From Streptomyces minutiscleroticus (GTDB taxonomy: Bacteria; Actinomycetota; Actinomycetes; Streptomycetales; Streptomycetaceae): a stretch of 64,000 nt of DNA. Positions 8,967-17,709 of the stretch are shown in pieces (within the stretch, counting starts at the first letter, position 1; every line of letters begins with the position of its first letter). Where the stretch lies: positions 1-64,000 of the forward strand of contig NZ_BMVU01000001.1 of NCBI RefSeq assembly GCF_014650875.1. Direction: 5' to 3'. The position numbers and the translations under genes are program-made. Below the pieces are notes generated by a model that ran no database searches, was not told where the DNA came from, and saw only the letters and a program-made list of their open reading frames with translations.

Positions 8967-10298
8967 TCACCCCTCCCGCTCGTCCGAGGGCCCCGCGGGC
9001 TCCCGCCGCGTCTGCGGCCCGCGCTGTTCGGGGACGCCCGGCGCCAGCAGCTCGGCGGCCGCCCGCTGGTAGCGCAGCACCGCCTGCTCCGCGACCCGCA
9101 GGTCGCAGGGGGCGCTCCACAGCATCCGGCGCGCCGCGTCGTACCGCTCCACGAGCAGCGGGTCCTCGGCGAGACCGTGCCGGGCGACCTTCGCCTTGTA
9201 CGCGTCGAGGCGTCCGCGCAGCTCCGCGCGGACCGCGAGCGGCGCGGTGACCGCGGTCAGCGACTCGCGGGCGCGCAGCAGCTCGTCCTCGGCCCGCTCC
9301 TCCAGCGACTCCAGGAGCGGCGAGAGCCGGTGCCACTGCCCCTGCCTGCGGTACTCGGCGGCCGCCGCCAGCTGCTCCTGCAGCACGGTCGGCGGGCCGC
9401 TGACCGCGGGCACCTCGGAGGCGGCGATCTTGGCCAGGACCTCGCCGCGCGCGGAGCGCGCCTCCGCGAGCGTGCGGTCCGCGCGCGAGAGCACGTCCCG
9501 CAGCCTCACCAGCCGCGCCTCGGCGTCCTGGCGGACGGTGAGCACCGCGTCGATCTCGCGGCGCACCTCCTCCAGAGCGCGCGCCTCACGGTCGTAGCGC
9601 GTGGTGTCGGGGCGGCCGCCGCCCGGCGCCGAACTGCCCCGCGCGGGCTGCCAGAACGCCAGCGGATCGGAGATCACCTGTTCCCGCAGGTCCGTCAGCG
9701 TACGGGTGATCCGCTCCAGGTCGTCGCCGGCCGGGTGCTCACCGGGCCGCACGCCCACGGAGTGCGCGAGGCGGCGGGTGCGCTGCAGCTCGGCGGAGAG
9801 CAGGTCGATGCGGGCGGGCAGCGCCGACCACACCGCGTCGGCGGCGACGACCATGTCGAGCGAGCTCGCGTACAGCCCGTTCATCTCGTCGACCAGGGCG
9901 GCGAGCGTGAAGCGCCGGCTGAGCACGTTCGGACCGCCGGGCGCCGCCGCGGCGCCGCCGGCCAGCGTGACGCTCTCGCCGCGCAGCAGCTCGGTCAGCT
10001 CGGCCAGGTCCTCGCGGCTCGACCAGCGCCTGCGGGAGCGGATCTCGCGCGCGGAGCGCAACGCGTCCGTGTACGCGTCGAAGTACGTCCACAGCAGCGT
10101 GATCGACGCCTCCGTGGCCGTCCAGCGCTCCTGCGTGACGCCGGTGAGCCGGGCGCCCTCGAGGAGTCTGCGGCCCGCGTGGTCCTGCAGGGCGAGCAGC
10201 GAGGTCTCGACGGCCTCGTGCTCGGCGCCGAGCCGCGCCAGCGCACGGTCCACCTCGTCCCGGTCCATCACCGGCCCGGAGGGTCCCGCGACGCCCAT
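8967..10298 (-). CDS. Coiled-coil protein of unknown function in the pknG operon
   Basis: A 443-residue protein with no family that I recognise. It is rich in Glu, Arg, Ala and Leu, with long heptad-like stretches (for example EVRREIDAVLTVRQDAEARL and EERAEDELLRARESLTAV) predicting extended coiled coil over most of its length. No signal peptide, membrane segment or catalytic motif is visible. ATG 10298 has GAGAGGTGATCG just upstream. It lies between the glnH-like gene (114-base gap) and pknG (6-base gap), so it is probably co-expressed and stoichiometrically tied to the kinase. An adaptor between the membrane sensor and the kinase is a reasonable guess. Confidence 0.85.
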   Translation of the reverse strand: MGVAGPSGPVMDRDEVDRALARLGAEHEAVETSLLALQDHAGRRLLEGARLTGVTQERWTATEASITLLWTYFDAYTDALRSAREIRSRRRWSSREDLAELTELLRGESVTLAGGAAAAPGGPNVLSRRFTLAALVDEMNGLYASSLDMVVAADAVWSALPARIDLLSAELQRTRRLAHSVGVRPGEHPAGDDLERITRTLTDLREQVISDPLAFWQPARGSSAPGGGRPDTTRYDREARALEEVRREIDAVLTVRQDAEARLVRLRDVLSRADRTLAEARSARGEVLAKIAASEVPAVSGPPTVLQEQLAAAAEYRRQGQWHRLSPLLESLEERAEDELLRARESLTAVTAPLAVRAELRGRLDAYKAKVARHGLAEDPLLVERYDAARRMLWSAPCDLRVAEQAVLRYQRAAAELLAPGVPEQRGPQTRREPAGPSDEREG

Positions 10299-10412
10299 CG
10301 ATCACCTCTCGCTCTCGGTCGTCGCCCGCGGCGCGCGGGGGCGCGTCACGGGCGGCTCTCCAGTCGTGTCGGGTCGTTGTCAGGTCGTATCAGATCGGCC
10401 GGACGCCGCCGG

Positions 10413-11423
10413 CTAGCGGTAGCTCACCGACGGCGGCCCCGGCGACTCGCCGAGGGTCCCGGCCAGCCACTTGTCGTACGACTGCTCCCAGCCGTCCCTG
10501 CGGTAGTCCTCCAGAACCTGGTTGACGCGGCGGACCAGGTCGTCGTCGGGACCCTTCTTCATCGCCACCCCGTAGTACTCGGTGGTGAAGGGCTTCCCCT
10601 TGAGGGCGACCGACGGGTCCTGGGCGGCCTGGCTCGCGGCGAGCGCGCTGTCGGTCACCACGGCGTCCACCTCGCCGAGCTGGAGGCGTACCAGGCAGTC
10701 GAGCTGGTTGGGCACGGTGCGGATCTCGGTGGACGCGGCCAGCTCGCCCGCCTCCCTGTCCGCCTCCAGGGTGGCCAGCGCCGTGGAGTCCTGCGCCGCG
10801 CAGATCCGCTTGCCCTCCAGCATCTTCTCGTCGTAGTCCTCGATGTCCGACTTCCTGGGCGCGAGGAGCTGCTGCCCCGTCTCGAAGTACGGGGCGGAGA
10901 AGGCGACCTCCCGCAGCCGCTCGCAGCTGATCGACATGGTGCGGACCACCATGTCGACCCTGCCCTCCTTGATCGCGGGAATGCGCTCGTTGGTCGGGAC
11001 GGCGCGGAACCGCACGGCGTCGGGGTCCCCCAGGATCTCCTGGGCGATCCGGTGGGCGAGGTCGATGTCGAAGCCCTCCAGTTCGGCGTCGTCCCGGTCG
11101 CTGTTGGGGTCGCGGTAGCCCCAGCGGTAGCTGTTCTGGTCGACGCCGATGACGAGCCGGCGGTCCTTCCGGTTCTTGATCGCCTCGATGGTCGGGCCGT
11201 CCGCGCCGGACGGCGGCGGGCTCTGCTCCTCCGGGTCCTCGCAGGCCTCGGCCCGCGACGGCACCGCGTGGCCGAGGCCCCCGGCACCGGTGCCCGCGCC
11301 GCCCCCGTGCGTCTGCGAGAGCGGCAGCAGCAGGGCGAAGACCGCCGTCAGGGCGCAGACGACCGCCATCGCGCCCACGCCGCCCCAGCCCCTGAGACCG
11401 GCGCGCACCCGTCGTACCCGCAT
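10413..11423 (-). CDS. glnH: GlnH-like extracellular amino-acid-binding protein, membrane-anchored
   Basis: A 336-residue periplasmic-binding protein type 2 (SBP_bac_3). An N-terminal hydrophobic segment (about residues 16-36) is followed by a Gly/Ser linker, then the binding domain with YRWGYRDP, ELEGFDIDLAHRIA, GRVDMVVRTMSISCERL and FETGQQLL, typical of Glu/Asp/Gln-binding proteins. No lipobox cysteine is present at the end of the hydrophobic segment, so it looks anchored by a signal anchor and not lipidated. No ABC permease or ATPase is nearby, which argues for sensing. ATG 11423 has GAGAGGGGG upstream; GTG 11441 overlaps the glnX stop (GTGA) and may allow translational coupling with a longer product. 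Confidence 0.88.
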   Translation of the reverse strand: MRVRRVRAGLRGWGGVGAMAVVCALTAVFALLLPLSQTHGGGAGTGAGGLGHAVPSRAEACEDPEEQSPPPSGADGPTIEAIKNRKDRRLVIGVDQNSYRWGYRDPNSDRDDAELEGFDIDLAHRIAQEILGDPDAVRFRAVPTNERIPAIKEGRVDMVVRTMSISCERLREVAFSAPYFETGQQLLAPRKSDIEDYDEKMLEGKRICAAQDSTALATLEADREAGELAASTEIRTVPNQLDCLVRLQLGEVDAVVTDSALAASQAAQDPSVALKGKPFTTEYYGVAMKKGPDDDLVRRVNQVLEDYRRDGWEQSYDKWLAGTLGESPGPPSVSYR

Positions 11424-11437
11424 CGTCACGCCCCCTC

Positions 11438-12910
11438 TCACCGGTACTCCGACAGCCTGCGGCCGATGCCCAGCACGGCGCCCCCCGCTCCCAGCACCGT
11501 GAGGGCCGCGGCGCCCGCGGGGAGACCGGTCATCGCGTCCCTGCCGTCCCCGGCCGCCTGCCTGAACTGCGCCTCTTCATGGCTGATCGCGTCCCCGAGC
11601 AACCTGTCGACGTTGTCGAAGCACTCGCCGGTCGGCTTCTCGCTCCTGGCGCCGATGACCCGGTCCAGCGCCTCCTGGTAGTCGCCCGCGTCGTCGGCCG
11701 CGCGGGCCTCGCCGTGGCGCTCGCGCCACTCCTTCATGCCGGCGACGGCGGCCGCGACGGGCTCCCGGCCGGCCCGGTCGTCGGCCAGCTCCTCCGCCAC
11801 GGTCAGCCCCTTGCCGAGCGCGGCCATCTCCGTCCGGTACGCGTAGTCGTAGGCGTCGACGGTCCCGGAGGCGGTCCTCCTCGTCTCCGCGCCGCGGCTG
11901 ACCAGCGTCAGGTTCTCGTTGCCGCGCGCCTTGAGGGAGGCGATCCGGGCGTCGTGCAGCACGTCCAGGGAGCGCACCCCGTGGTCGTAGGAGTCGTTCA
12001 GCCCGGCCCGGGCGACGCTGTGGCCGACGACGAGCCAGAGCAGCACCACCGCGGAGGCGGCCGAGGCGGCGACCAGGCCGTGGTTCAGGACCCGGTTGGT
12101 GCGCAGGTAGGTGCGGCGCTGCGCCCACGCCAGGGCGCCCAGGGCGAGGACGCCGAGGCCGATCGCGGCCCAGGGGTAGGGCGTGGCGTCGGCGTAGTCG
12201 GAGCGCAGCCGGCGGCTCTCGCGCAGGTACAGCCGCTCGGCGTCGGGGAGCATCTGCTCCTGCATCTTCTCGTTCGCGTACCGCAGGTAGGCGCCGCCCA
12301 GCGGGAAGCCCTGGCGGTTGTTGGCGCGGGCGCGCTCGACGAGCCCCTTGTACTCCGGGAGCAGCCTGTCGATCCGGGCGATCAGGTCCGCGGAGGGGGA
12401 GCCGGGCTCGGAGTTCGCGGCGGCCGTCACCAGCTTCTCCGCGGCCGTGCGGATGTCCTTCTCGTAGCGCTCGCGGGACTCGGCCGGCTCCTGACCGCCC
12501 GCCAGGAAGCCGCTGGCGGCGGCGGTGTTGGCGTCGGCGAGGGAGCGGTAGACGGCCGCCGCGTCGTCGCTCAGCGGCTGGCTGCTGGTCAGCACGGCGT
12601 CGGCGGCGTCCGCGCGCGTCGTCGTCTGCCAGGCCGTCACCGCGCCGAACGCGACGACGAGCGCGGCGAGGACGGCGCCGATGACGCGCAGCCGCCCGGG
12701 CTCGGTCGTCGCCGCGGCGCGCAGCCGGTCGACACCCTCCGCCCAGGCCGTGCGGCGCGGCGGCTCCGGCGCGCGCTCCGGCGGCCGGGCCGGCGCGGCG
12801 GGCGGACCGGCCGGGCGCGCCGACGGGGGAGCGGCCTGCGGCGGTACGGCCGGCAGCGACGGCGCGCCGGGCGCCGGCGGTGCCTGGCCGCCGTTCGGCG
12901 GGTACGTCAC
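11438..12910 (-). CDS. glnX: GlnX-like four-helix membrane sensor protein
   Basis: A 490-residue integral membrane protein. After a Pro/Ala-rich cytoplasmic N-terminus (about 70 residues) come TM1 (VIGAVLAALVVAFGAV), an extracellular helical domain of about 140 residues, TM2 and TM3 close together (about 235-285), a second extracellular helical domain with Cys in TGECFDNVDRLL, and TM4 near the C-terminus. This two-loop, four-TM plan is that of GlnX, which relays ligand binding by GlnH to PknG in mycobacteria. GTG 12910 has GGGAGGTCAC directly upstream; the frame is open further upstream but lacks a good site. It is the first gene of the operon; its stop overlaps the next possible start. Assignment rests on topology and gene order. 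Confidence 0.85.
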   Translation of the reverse strand: MTYPPNGGQAPPAPGAPSLPAVPPQAAPPSARPAGPPAAPARPPERAPEPPRRTAWAEGVDRLRAAATTEPGRLRVIGAVLAALVVAFGAVTAWQTTTRADAADAVLTSSQPLSDDAAAVYRSLADANTAAASGFLAGGQEPAESRERYEKDIRTAAEKLVTAAANSEPGSPSADLIARIDRLLPEYKGLVERARANNRQGFPLGGAYLRYANEKMQEQMLPDAERLYLRESRRLRSDYADATPYPWAAIGLGVLALGALAWAQRRTYLRTNRVLNHGLVAASAASAVVLLWLVVGHSVARAGLNDSYDHGVRSLDVLHDARIASLKARGNENLTLVSRGAETRRTASGTVDAYDYAYRTEMAALGKGLTVAEELADDRAGREPVAAAVAGMKEWRERHGEARAADDAGDYQEALDRVIGARSEKPTGECFDNVDRLLGDAISHEEAQFRQAAGDGRDAMTGLPAGAAALTVLGAGGAVLGIGRRLSEYR

Positions 12911-13186
12911 GTGACCTCCCCCAGGGTCATCCGTCGATCCCCGTCCACCCGGCGTGCCCACGCACGGGAGCAGGTGTACGGCCGCAAGTATCTCCGCCGG
13001 CGCGGGCCGTCGCACAGGCCTTGGCCGGATCTTGCGCGGATCATGGCGCGACGGGAGGCTCCCGCGGCACCCCTCGCCCATGAATACGCCGGGCGGATCG
13101 GTTCTGGTTCCCCCTGCCGCACACCGGCCCGCTCCTGGCGCGAAGTGCCCGGACGCCGATCGGGCCGTCCCCACGCCTCCCCGTGC
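12911..13186 (-). promoter_or_regulatory. Upstream region of the glnX-pknG operon
   Basis: A 276-base gap between glnX and the sugar-kinase gene, which also reads leftward. The operon promoter should be here, but I see no convincing -10/-35 pair. The ribosome site for GTG 12910 (GGGGGAGG) is clear. Confidence 0.4.
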
Positions 13187-14155
13187 TCAGCCGTCCCAGT
13201 GGGCCCGTGCGCGCGCCTGCGCCCCGGCCGTCGCGCGCACGTGGTCCAGGCCCAGCAGCGCGGCGCCCAGGACCGGGGGCGCGGTGACCGTCCGGGCCAC
13301 CGCCTTCGGCGCGCGCAGGGCCAGCGCCTCGCGGACGGCGGCGTCCAGCAGCGGGTGCCGGGCGGCCAGGACGCCGCCGCCCAGGAGCACGGGGGTCTCC
13401 TCCTCCAGCAGGTCCAGGCGGCGCAGCGCGACCGCCGCCATCAGCGCCACCTCCTGCGCGAGCCGTTCGACCAGGGAGCGGGCCACCGGGTCGCCGCCGT
13501 CCGCCGTGGCGAACAGCACCGGGGCCAGCTCGTGCCGCCGTTCGGCCGCGACGTGCCCCAGATGCAGGGCCTCGATCAGCGCGTACATGGAGCCGAGGCC
13601 GAAGTGCGCGGGCAGGGTGCGGGCCAGGGCGGTCGGGCCGCCCCGGCCGTCCTCGGCGCGCGCCGCGTGCCACAGCGCCTCCTCCGTCAGGCTCCAGCCG
13701 CCGCCCCAGTCGCCGGAGATGCGGCCGACGGCCGGGAAGCGCGCGGTGCGGCCGTCGGGCCGCAGCCCGGCGCAGTTGATGCCGGCCCCGCACACCACCG
13801 CCACGCCGCGCGGCTCGTCGGCCCCGGCGCGCAGCACCGCGAAGGTGTCGTTGCGCACCACGACGTCCGCGGACCAGCCGCGGGCGAGCAGGGCGGCCGC
13901 CAGCCGCTCCTCCTCCACGGGGAGGTCGGCGTTGGCCAGGCAGGCCGAGACGTGGGTCACGGTCCCGGCGCCGGCCCCGGCGAGGGCCGGCCGCACGGCG
14001 TCCGCGAGCACGTCCACGGCGGCCGCGACGCCGGTCACGTGCGGCTGGAACCCGCCTCCGCGGGCCGTGGCCAGCACCTCGCCCCCGGCCGACACGACCG
14101 CCACGTCGGTCTTGCTGTTGCCCGCGTCGACGGCGAGGACGGTCGTCGTGCTCAC
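13187..14155 (-). CDS. BadF/BadG-family sugar kinase (N-acetylglucosamine kinase-like)
   Basis: A 322-residue ASKHA-fold ATPase. The phosphate-1 motif LAVDAGNSKTDVAVV opens the protein, with VVCGAGINCAG and GRISGDWGGGWSLTEEAL as further nucleotide and sugar-contact motifs, and LLGGGVLAARHPLL as the adenosine motif. These fit the N-acetylglucosamine kinase branch of the BadF/BadG/BcrA/BcrD family, which phosphorylates GlcNAc or related aminosugars. GTG 14155 overlaps the stop of the upstream GH4 gene by 4 bases (GTGA), so the two are translationally coupled. The exact sugar is not readable from sequence. Confidence 0.88.
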   Translation of the reverse strand: MSTTTVLAVDAGNSKTDVAVVSAGGEVLATARGGGFQPHVTGVAAAVDVLADAVRPALAGAGAGTVTHVSACLANADLPVEEERLAAALLARGWSADVVVRNDTFAVLRAGADEPRGVAVVCGAGINCAGLRPDGRTARFPAVGRISGDWGGGWSLTEEALWHAARAEDGRGGPTALARTLPAHFGLGSMYALIEALHLGHVAAERRHELAPVLFATADGGDPVARSLVERLAQEVALMAAVALRRLDLLEEETPVLLGGGVLAARHPLLDAAVREALALRAPKAVARTVTAPPVLGAALLGLDHVRATAGAQARARAHWDG

Positions 14156-15417
14156 GCCCACGCCAGGTGCTCCGTGTTGTGCGCGACCAGCAGGTCGGCC
14201 AGCCGCTCGGCGTACGCGTACTGGCCGACCAGCGGGTGCGCCAGCAGGGCGCGCAGCACGCGGTCGCGGCCGCCGCGCAGCGCGGCGTCCAGCGCCAGGT
14301 CCTCGTACGCGCTCACGGCGGCCGTCAGCCCCGCGAACAGCGGGTCGAGGGCCGGCACCGGCAGCGGTGCGACCCCCCGCCTCCCGACGGCCGCCTGCAC
14401 CTCCACGACGGCGTCGTCCGGCAGGAACGGCAGCGTGCCGTCGTTGCGGGTGTTCACCACCTGGTACGGGCTGCCGCCCCCGCCCAGCAGCGCGGCGGCG
14501 AGGTCCACCGCGGCCTCCGAGTAGTACGCGCCGCCGCGCCCGGCCAGCAGCCCCGGTTTCTCGTCGAGCGCCGGGTCGGCGTACAGCTCCAGCAGCTCGG
14601 CCTCCAGGGCGGCGACCTCGGAGGCACGGGAGGGCCTGGTGCGCTGCTCCCGTACGACCTCGTCGTGGGCGTAGTAGTAGCGCAGGTAGTAGGAGGGGAC
14701 GGCGCCGAGGCGGTCGAACAGGGCGCGCGGCAGGCGCAGGTCGGCGGCGACGGCGTCGCCGTGCTCGGCGAGCAGCCGGGGCAGCACGTCCTCGCCCTCG
14801 GGTCCGCCGAGGCGCACGGCGGTCTCCCAGGTGAGGTGGTTCAGGCCCACGTGGTCCAGGTGGACGTCGGCCGGGGCGACGCCGAGCAGGCCCGCGAACC
14901 TCCGCTGCAGGCCGATCGCCACGTTGCACAGCCCGACCGCCCGGTGGCCGGCTCGCAGCAGGGCCCGTGTGACGATTCCCACGGGGTTGGTGAAGTCGAT
15001 GATCCAGGCGTCCGGCGCGGCGCGGCGCACCCGCTCGGCGATGTCCAGCACCACCGGGACGGTGCGCAGCGCCTTGGCGAGGCCGCCCGCGCCGGTGGTC
15101 TCCTGCCCGACGCAGCCGCACTCCAGCGGCCAGGTCTCGTCCTGGTGCCGGGCGGCCTGCCCGCCGACGCGCAGCTGCAGCAGGACGGCGTCGGCGCCGT
15201 CGGCGCCCGCGTCGAGGTCGGCGGTCGTCACGACCCGCCCGGGGTGCCCCTGCCGGGCCAGGATGCGCCGGGCCAGCCCGCCGACGAGCTCCAGCCGGTC
15301 GGCGGCCGGGTCGACCAGGACCAGCTCGTCCACGGGCAGGGTGTCGCGCAGCCGGGCGAACCCGTCGACGAGCTCGGGTGTGTAGGTCGACCCTCCGCCG
15401 ACCACGACGAGTCTCAT
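14152..15417 (-). CDS. Family 4 glycoside hydrolase (6-phospho-beta-glucosidase type)
   Basis: A 421-residue NAD+- and metal-dependent glycosidase of family GH4. The N-terminal Rossmann motif is LVVVGGGSTYTPELVDGF; LRVGGQAARHQDE, GCVGQETTGAGG (metal cysteine) and DFTNPVGIVTRAL are GH4 hallmarks, and NHLTWE and YYLRYYY line the active site. Such enzymes cleave phosphorylated or free glycosides by an oxidation-elimination mechanism. ATG 15417 has GGGGAAGGG about 9 bases upstream, better than the longer in-frame start at 15444. It overlaps the sugar kinase by 4 bases, suggesting a small catabolic pair in which glycosides are hydrolysed and the sugar phosphorylated. No PTS or ABC importer is adjacent. 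Confidence 0.9.
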   Translation of the reverse strand: MRLVVVGGGSTYTPELVDGFARLRDTLPVDELVLVDPAADRLELVGGLARRILARQGHPGRVVTTADLDAGADGADAVLLQLRVGGQAARHQDETWPLECGCVGQETTGAGGLAKALRTVPVVLDIAERVRRAAPDAWIIDFTNPVGIVTRALLRAGHRAVGLCNVAIGLQRRFAGLLGVAPADVHLDHVGLNHLTWETAVRLGGPEGEDVLPRLLAEHGDAVAADLRLPRALFDRLGAVPSYYLRYYYAHDEVVREQRTRPSRASEVAALEAELLELYADPALDEKPGLLAGRGGAYYSEAAVDLAAALLGGGGSPYQVVNTRNDGTLPFLPDDAVVEVQAAVGRRGVAPLPVPALDPLFAGLTAAVSAYEDLALDAALRGGRDRVLRALLAHPLVGQYAYAERLADLLVAHNTEHLAWA

Positions 15418-15600
15418 GCCCTGGCCCTTCCCCTCCGGCGCCACGCGACTCCCGCGCCCCGGCCGTCCCGCGGCGCCGGGGGCCCCGCACCGCGGGCCCC
15501 GCCGCCGCGCACGCTAGGCGGCCCGGCGAAGGAGCGTCAACGGTGCCCCGGTCAGCGGCGCCGGTTCGGCGCGGCGCGGGCCGCGTCCGGTGCCGGACGC

Positions 15601-15642
15601 GGCGACGGCGGCACCAGGGCACTCCCTGGCGCCGCCGTCGCC
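15601..15642 (-). terminator. 19-bp stem-loop terminator of mscS
   Basis: Stem 15601-15619 with 15624-15642, one mismatch, 4-base loop. It lies 14 bases past the mscS stop and upstream of the next leftward gene, so it should insulate the GH4-kinase pair. Confidence 0.8.
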
Positions 15643-15655
15643 GTGAGCGGCCTCG

Positions 15656-16723
15656 TCACTTCGTGACGCTCGGCGGGGTCAGCGGGGACGCCGCCACGGA
15701 CTGGGGGGACGTCGTGGAGGCGTAGGCCGAGGGGGCCGCCATGCCGGCCGTGGGGTCGGGGGCCGACTCGTCCTCCTGCTGGGCGGGGAGGCCGCCGACG
15801 ATGCGGATGCCCGCCGCGTCGAAGGCCCGCTTGATGCGCCAGCGCAGCTCGCGCTCCACGGACAGGGACTGGCCCGGCATCGTCTTGGCCGAGACGCGCA
15901 CCACCATCGAGTCGAGCAGGAGGCTGTCCAGGCCCAGCACCTCGACCGGGCCCCACAGCCGCTCGTTCCAGGGCTCGTCCTTGCTCATGGCCTCGCCGAC
16001 CTCGCCCAGGACGGCCTTCACCCGGTCCAGGTCCTCGGACGGGCGGACCGTGACGTCCACGCCGGCGGTGGCCCAGCCCTGGGAGAGGTTGCCGATGCGC
16101 TTCACCTCGCCGTTGCGGACGTACCAGATCTCGCCGTCCGCGCCGCGCAGCTTGGTGACGCGCAGGCCGACCTCGACCACCTCGCCGGAGGCGACCCCCG
16201 CGTCGATCGTGTCGCCGACGCCGTACTGGTCCTCCAGGATCATGAAGACGCCGGAGAGGAAGTCGGTGACGAGGTTGCGCGCGCCGAAGCCGATCGCGAC
16301 GCCCGCGACACCGGCCGAGGCCAGCAGCGGGGCGAGGTTGATCTCGAAGGTGGACAGCACCATCAGCGCCGCCGTGCCGAGGATCAGGAACGACGCCACC
16401 GACCGCAGCACCGAGCCGATGGCCTGCGAGCGCTGGCGGCGGCGCTCCACGTTGACCAGCAGCCCGCCCAGCGCGGTGCCGTCCACGGCCTGCGCGGTGC
16501 GGTTCATGCGGTCTATGAGCTTGGTGATCGCCCGCCGGATGGCGATTCTCAGGGCGACCGCGATCACGATGATCAGCAGGACCCGCAGGCCGATACCGAG
16601 CCAGGTGGCCCAGTTCTCCTCGACCCAGCCGGCGATGTTGCTCGCGCTCTCCTGGGCGTCCTGGAACGTGGGCGCCGTCGGGTCCCCACTGGGGTCGGCG
16701 GCCGGCAGGACGGACAAGAACAC
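15656..16723 (-). CDS. mscS: Small-conductance mechanosensitive channel (MscS family)
   Basis: A 355-residue membrane channel that opens on hypo-osmotic tension. Three transmembrane helices occupy the N-terminal half. The pore-lining third helix is recognisable by its Gly/Ala pattern, GVAIGFGARNLVTDFLSG, around residue 140, followed by ILEDQYGVGDTI, where the beta domain begins. The C-terminal alpha/beta domain and an unstructured tail rich in Ala, Ser and Pro follow. GTG 16723 has GGAGG 8 bases upstream, so the longer frame to 16855 is not used. It is divergent from the HNH gene, with a 272-base shared upstream region. Confidence 0.92.
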   Translation of the reverse strand: MFLSVLPAADPSGDPTAPTFQDAQESASNIAGWVEENWATWLGIGLRVLLIIVIAVALRIAIRRAITKLIDRMNRTAQAVDGTALGGLLVNVERRRQRSQAIGSVLRSVASFLILGTAALMVLSTFEINLAPLLASAGVAGVAIGFGARNLVTDFLSGVFMILEDQYGVGDTIDAGVASGEVVEVGLRVTKLRGADGEIWYVRNGEVKRIGNLSQGWATAGVDVTVRPSEDLDRVKAVLGEVGEAMSKDEPWNERLWGPVEVLGLDSLLLDSMVVRVSAKTMPGQSLSVERELRWRIKRAFDAAGIRIVGGLPAQQEDESAPDPTAGMAAPSAYASTTSPQSVAASPLTPPSVTK

Positions 16724-16995
16724 AGCAGGTACCTCCAGGCGTAGCGGTCTGCCCGCGGCTCGGGCACACCGGGAACACCGGTCGGGCGGACTAACCACAC
16801 TAACGGGGCATCGTGTGTGGATCGTTGCGATGTTCGAGGGAGAGACTGTGCTCACCCGGGGATGAAGCAGGTGTGGTCGAAAACACTCCCAGCCCGTTAC
16901 GGGGACATGGTGGCGCCGTCACCAGGCATGAGGGGAGACTGGCTGCAGATCGTCCCGGCGCGAGCCACGCGCCGCCGGCGTACAAGGAGGCATCC

Positions 16996-17532
16996 GTGCC
17001 GCATGTCCTGGTCCTCAACGCGTCGTACGAGCCACTCGGCGTCGTACCGCTCCGCCGCGCGCTCGTCCTGGTCCTCGAGAACAAGGCCGTCTGCCTCGAG
17101 GAGTCCGGCGCCCATCTGCACAGCGCCACCGTCACTGTCCCCGCACCCAGCGTGGTCCGGCTCAAGAGGTTCGTACGGGTCCCCTACCGGGGGCCCGTTC
17201 CGCTCACCCGTCGGGCGCTGTTCGCGCGCGACGGCGGCCGGTGCATGTACTGCGGTGGCGTCGCAACCAGCGTCGACCACGTCATTCCGCGCTCCCGCGG
17301 TGGTCAGCACGTCTGGGACAACGTGGTGGCGTCCTGCCGCCGCTGCAACCACGTCAAGGCCGACCGTCATCTCGTCGAGATCGGCTGGCGCCTGCGCCAC
17401 AAACCAGCCCCGCCCACGGGACTGGCCTGGCGCATCATCGGCACCGGCCACAGGGACCCGCGCTGGCTGCCCTACCTGCAGCCGTACGGCGCGGACGACG
17501 CGCTGGCCCGGATCGACGGCATATCGGCCTGA
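16996..17532 (+). CDS. HNH endonuclease
   Basis: A 178-residue protein with a complete HNH nuclease motif: CMYCGG, then SVDHVIPRSRGGQHVWDNVV, then CRRCNHVKADR, giving two CxxC zinc knuckles around the catalytic His and Asn. The N-terminus PHVLVLNASYEPLGVV is characteristic of a small HNH group that is conserved across actinobacteria and found outside mobile elements; its biological role is not established. GTG 16996 follows AAGGAGG at ideal spacing. It is monocistronic and divergent from mscS. Confidence 0.92.
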   Translation: MPHVLVLNASYEPLGVVPLRRALVLVLENKAVCLEESGAHLHSATVTVPAPSVVRLKRFVRVPYRGPVPLTRRALFARDGGRCMYCGGVATSVDHVIPRSRGGQHVWDNVVASCRRCNHVKADRHLVEIGWRLRHKPAPPTGLAWRIIGTGHRDPRWLPYLQPYGADDALARIDGISA

Positions 17533-17613
17533 CGGTCCGGGCCTTCGTCTTGCCCGGTCACGGACTCCGTGCCCCCCGGGAGGTCCCCCGTGCCCCCGGA
17601 GGGCCGGACCCGG

Positions 17614-17631
17614 GCCGCGGCGCGCCGCGGC
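17614..17631. terminator. 18-bp palindrome between HNH and ABC permease genes
   Basis: A perfect palindrome of G and C bases in the gap between two convergent genes. Position suggests transcription termination; the absence of a loop and the GC bias make this tentative. Confidence 0.35.
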
Positions 17632-17709
17632 GTGCCCGCGCACCGGTGTGCGCGGAATCACCCGGTGCGGGAAGAGCCGCCCCGCGCGGCCACCGCGCCA
17701 CGGGCGGCC

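Noticed and set aside
4785..11681. A 2298-codon open frame on the plus strand across the pknG operon
   Set aside because: It is antisense to five well-supported genes, lacks any motif or ribosome site, and is rich in Arg/Gly/Val as expected of the third-position GC bias in the opposite frame.
14156..15622. Upstream extension of the BadF-type kinase frame through the GH4 gene
   Set aside because: The kinase motif starts exactly at GTG 14155 with a 4-base overlap of the GH4 stop. The extension is an antiframe artefact, not a fusion.
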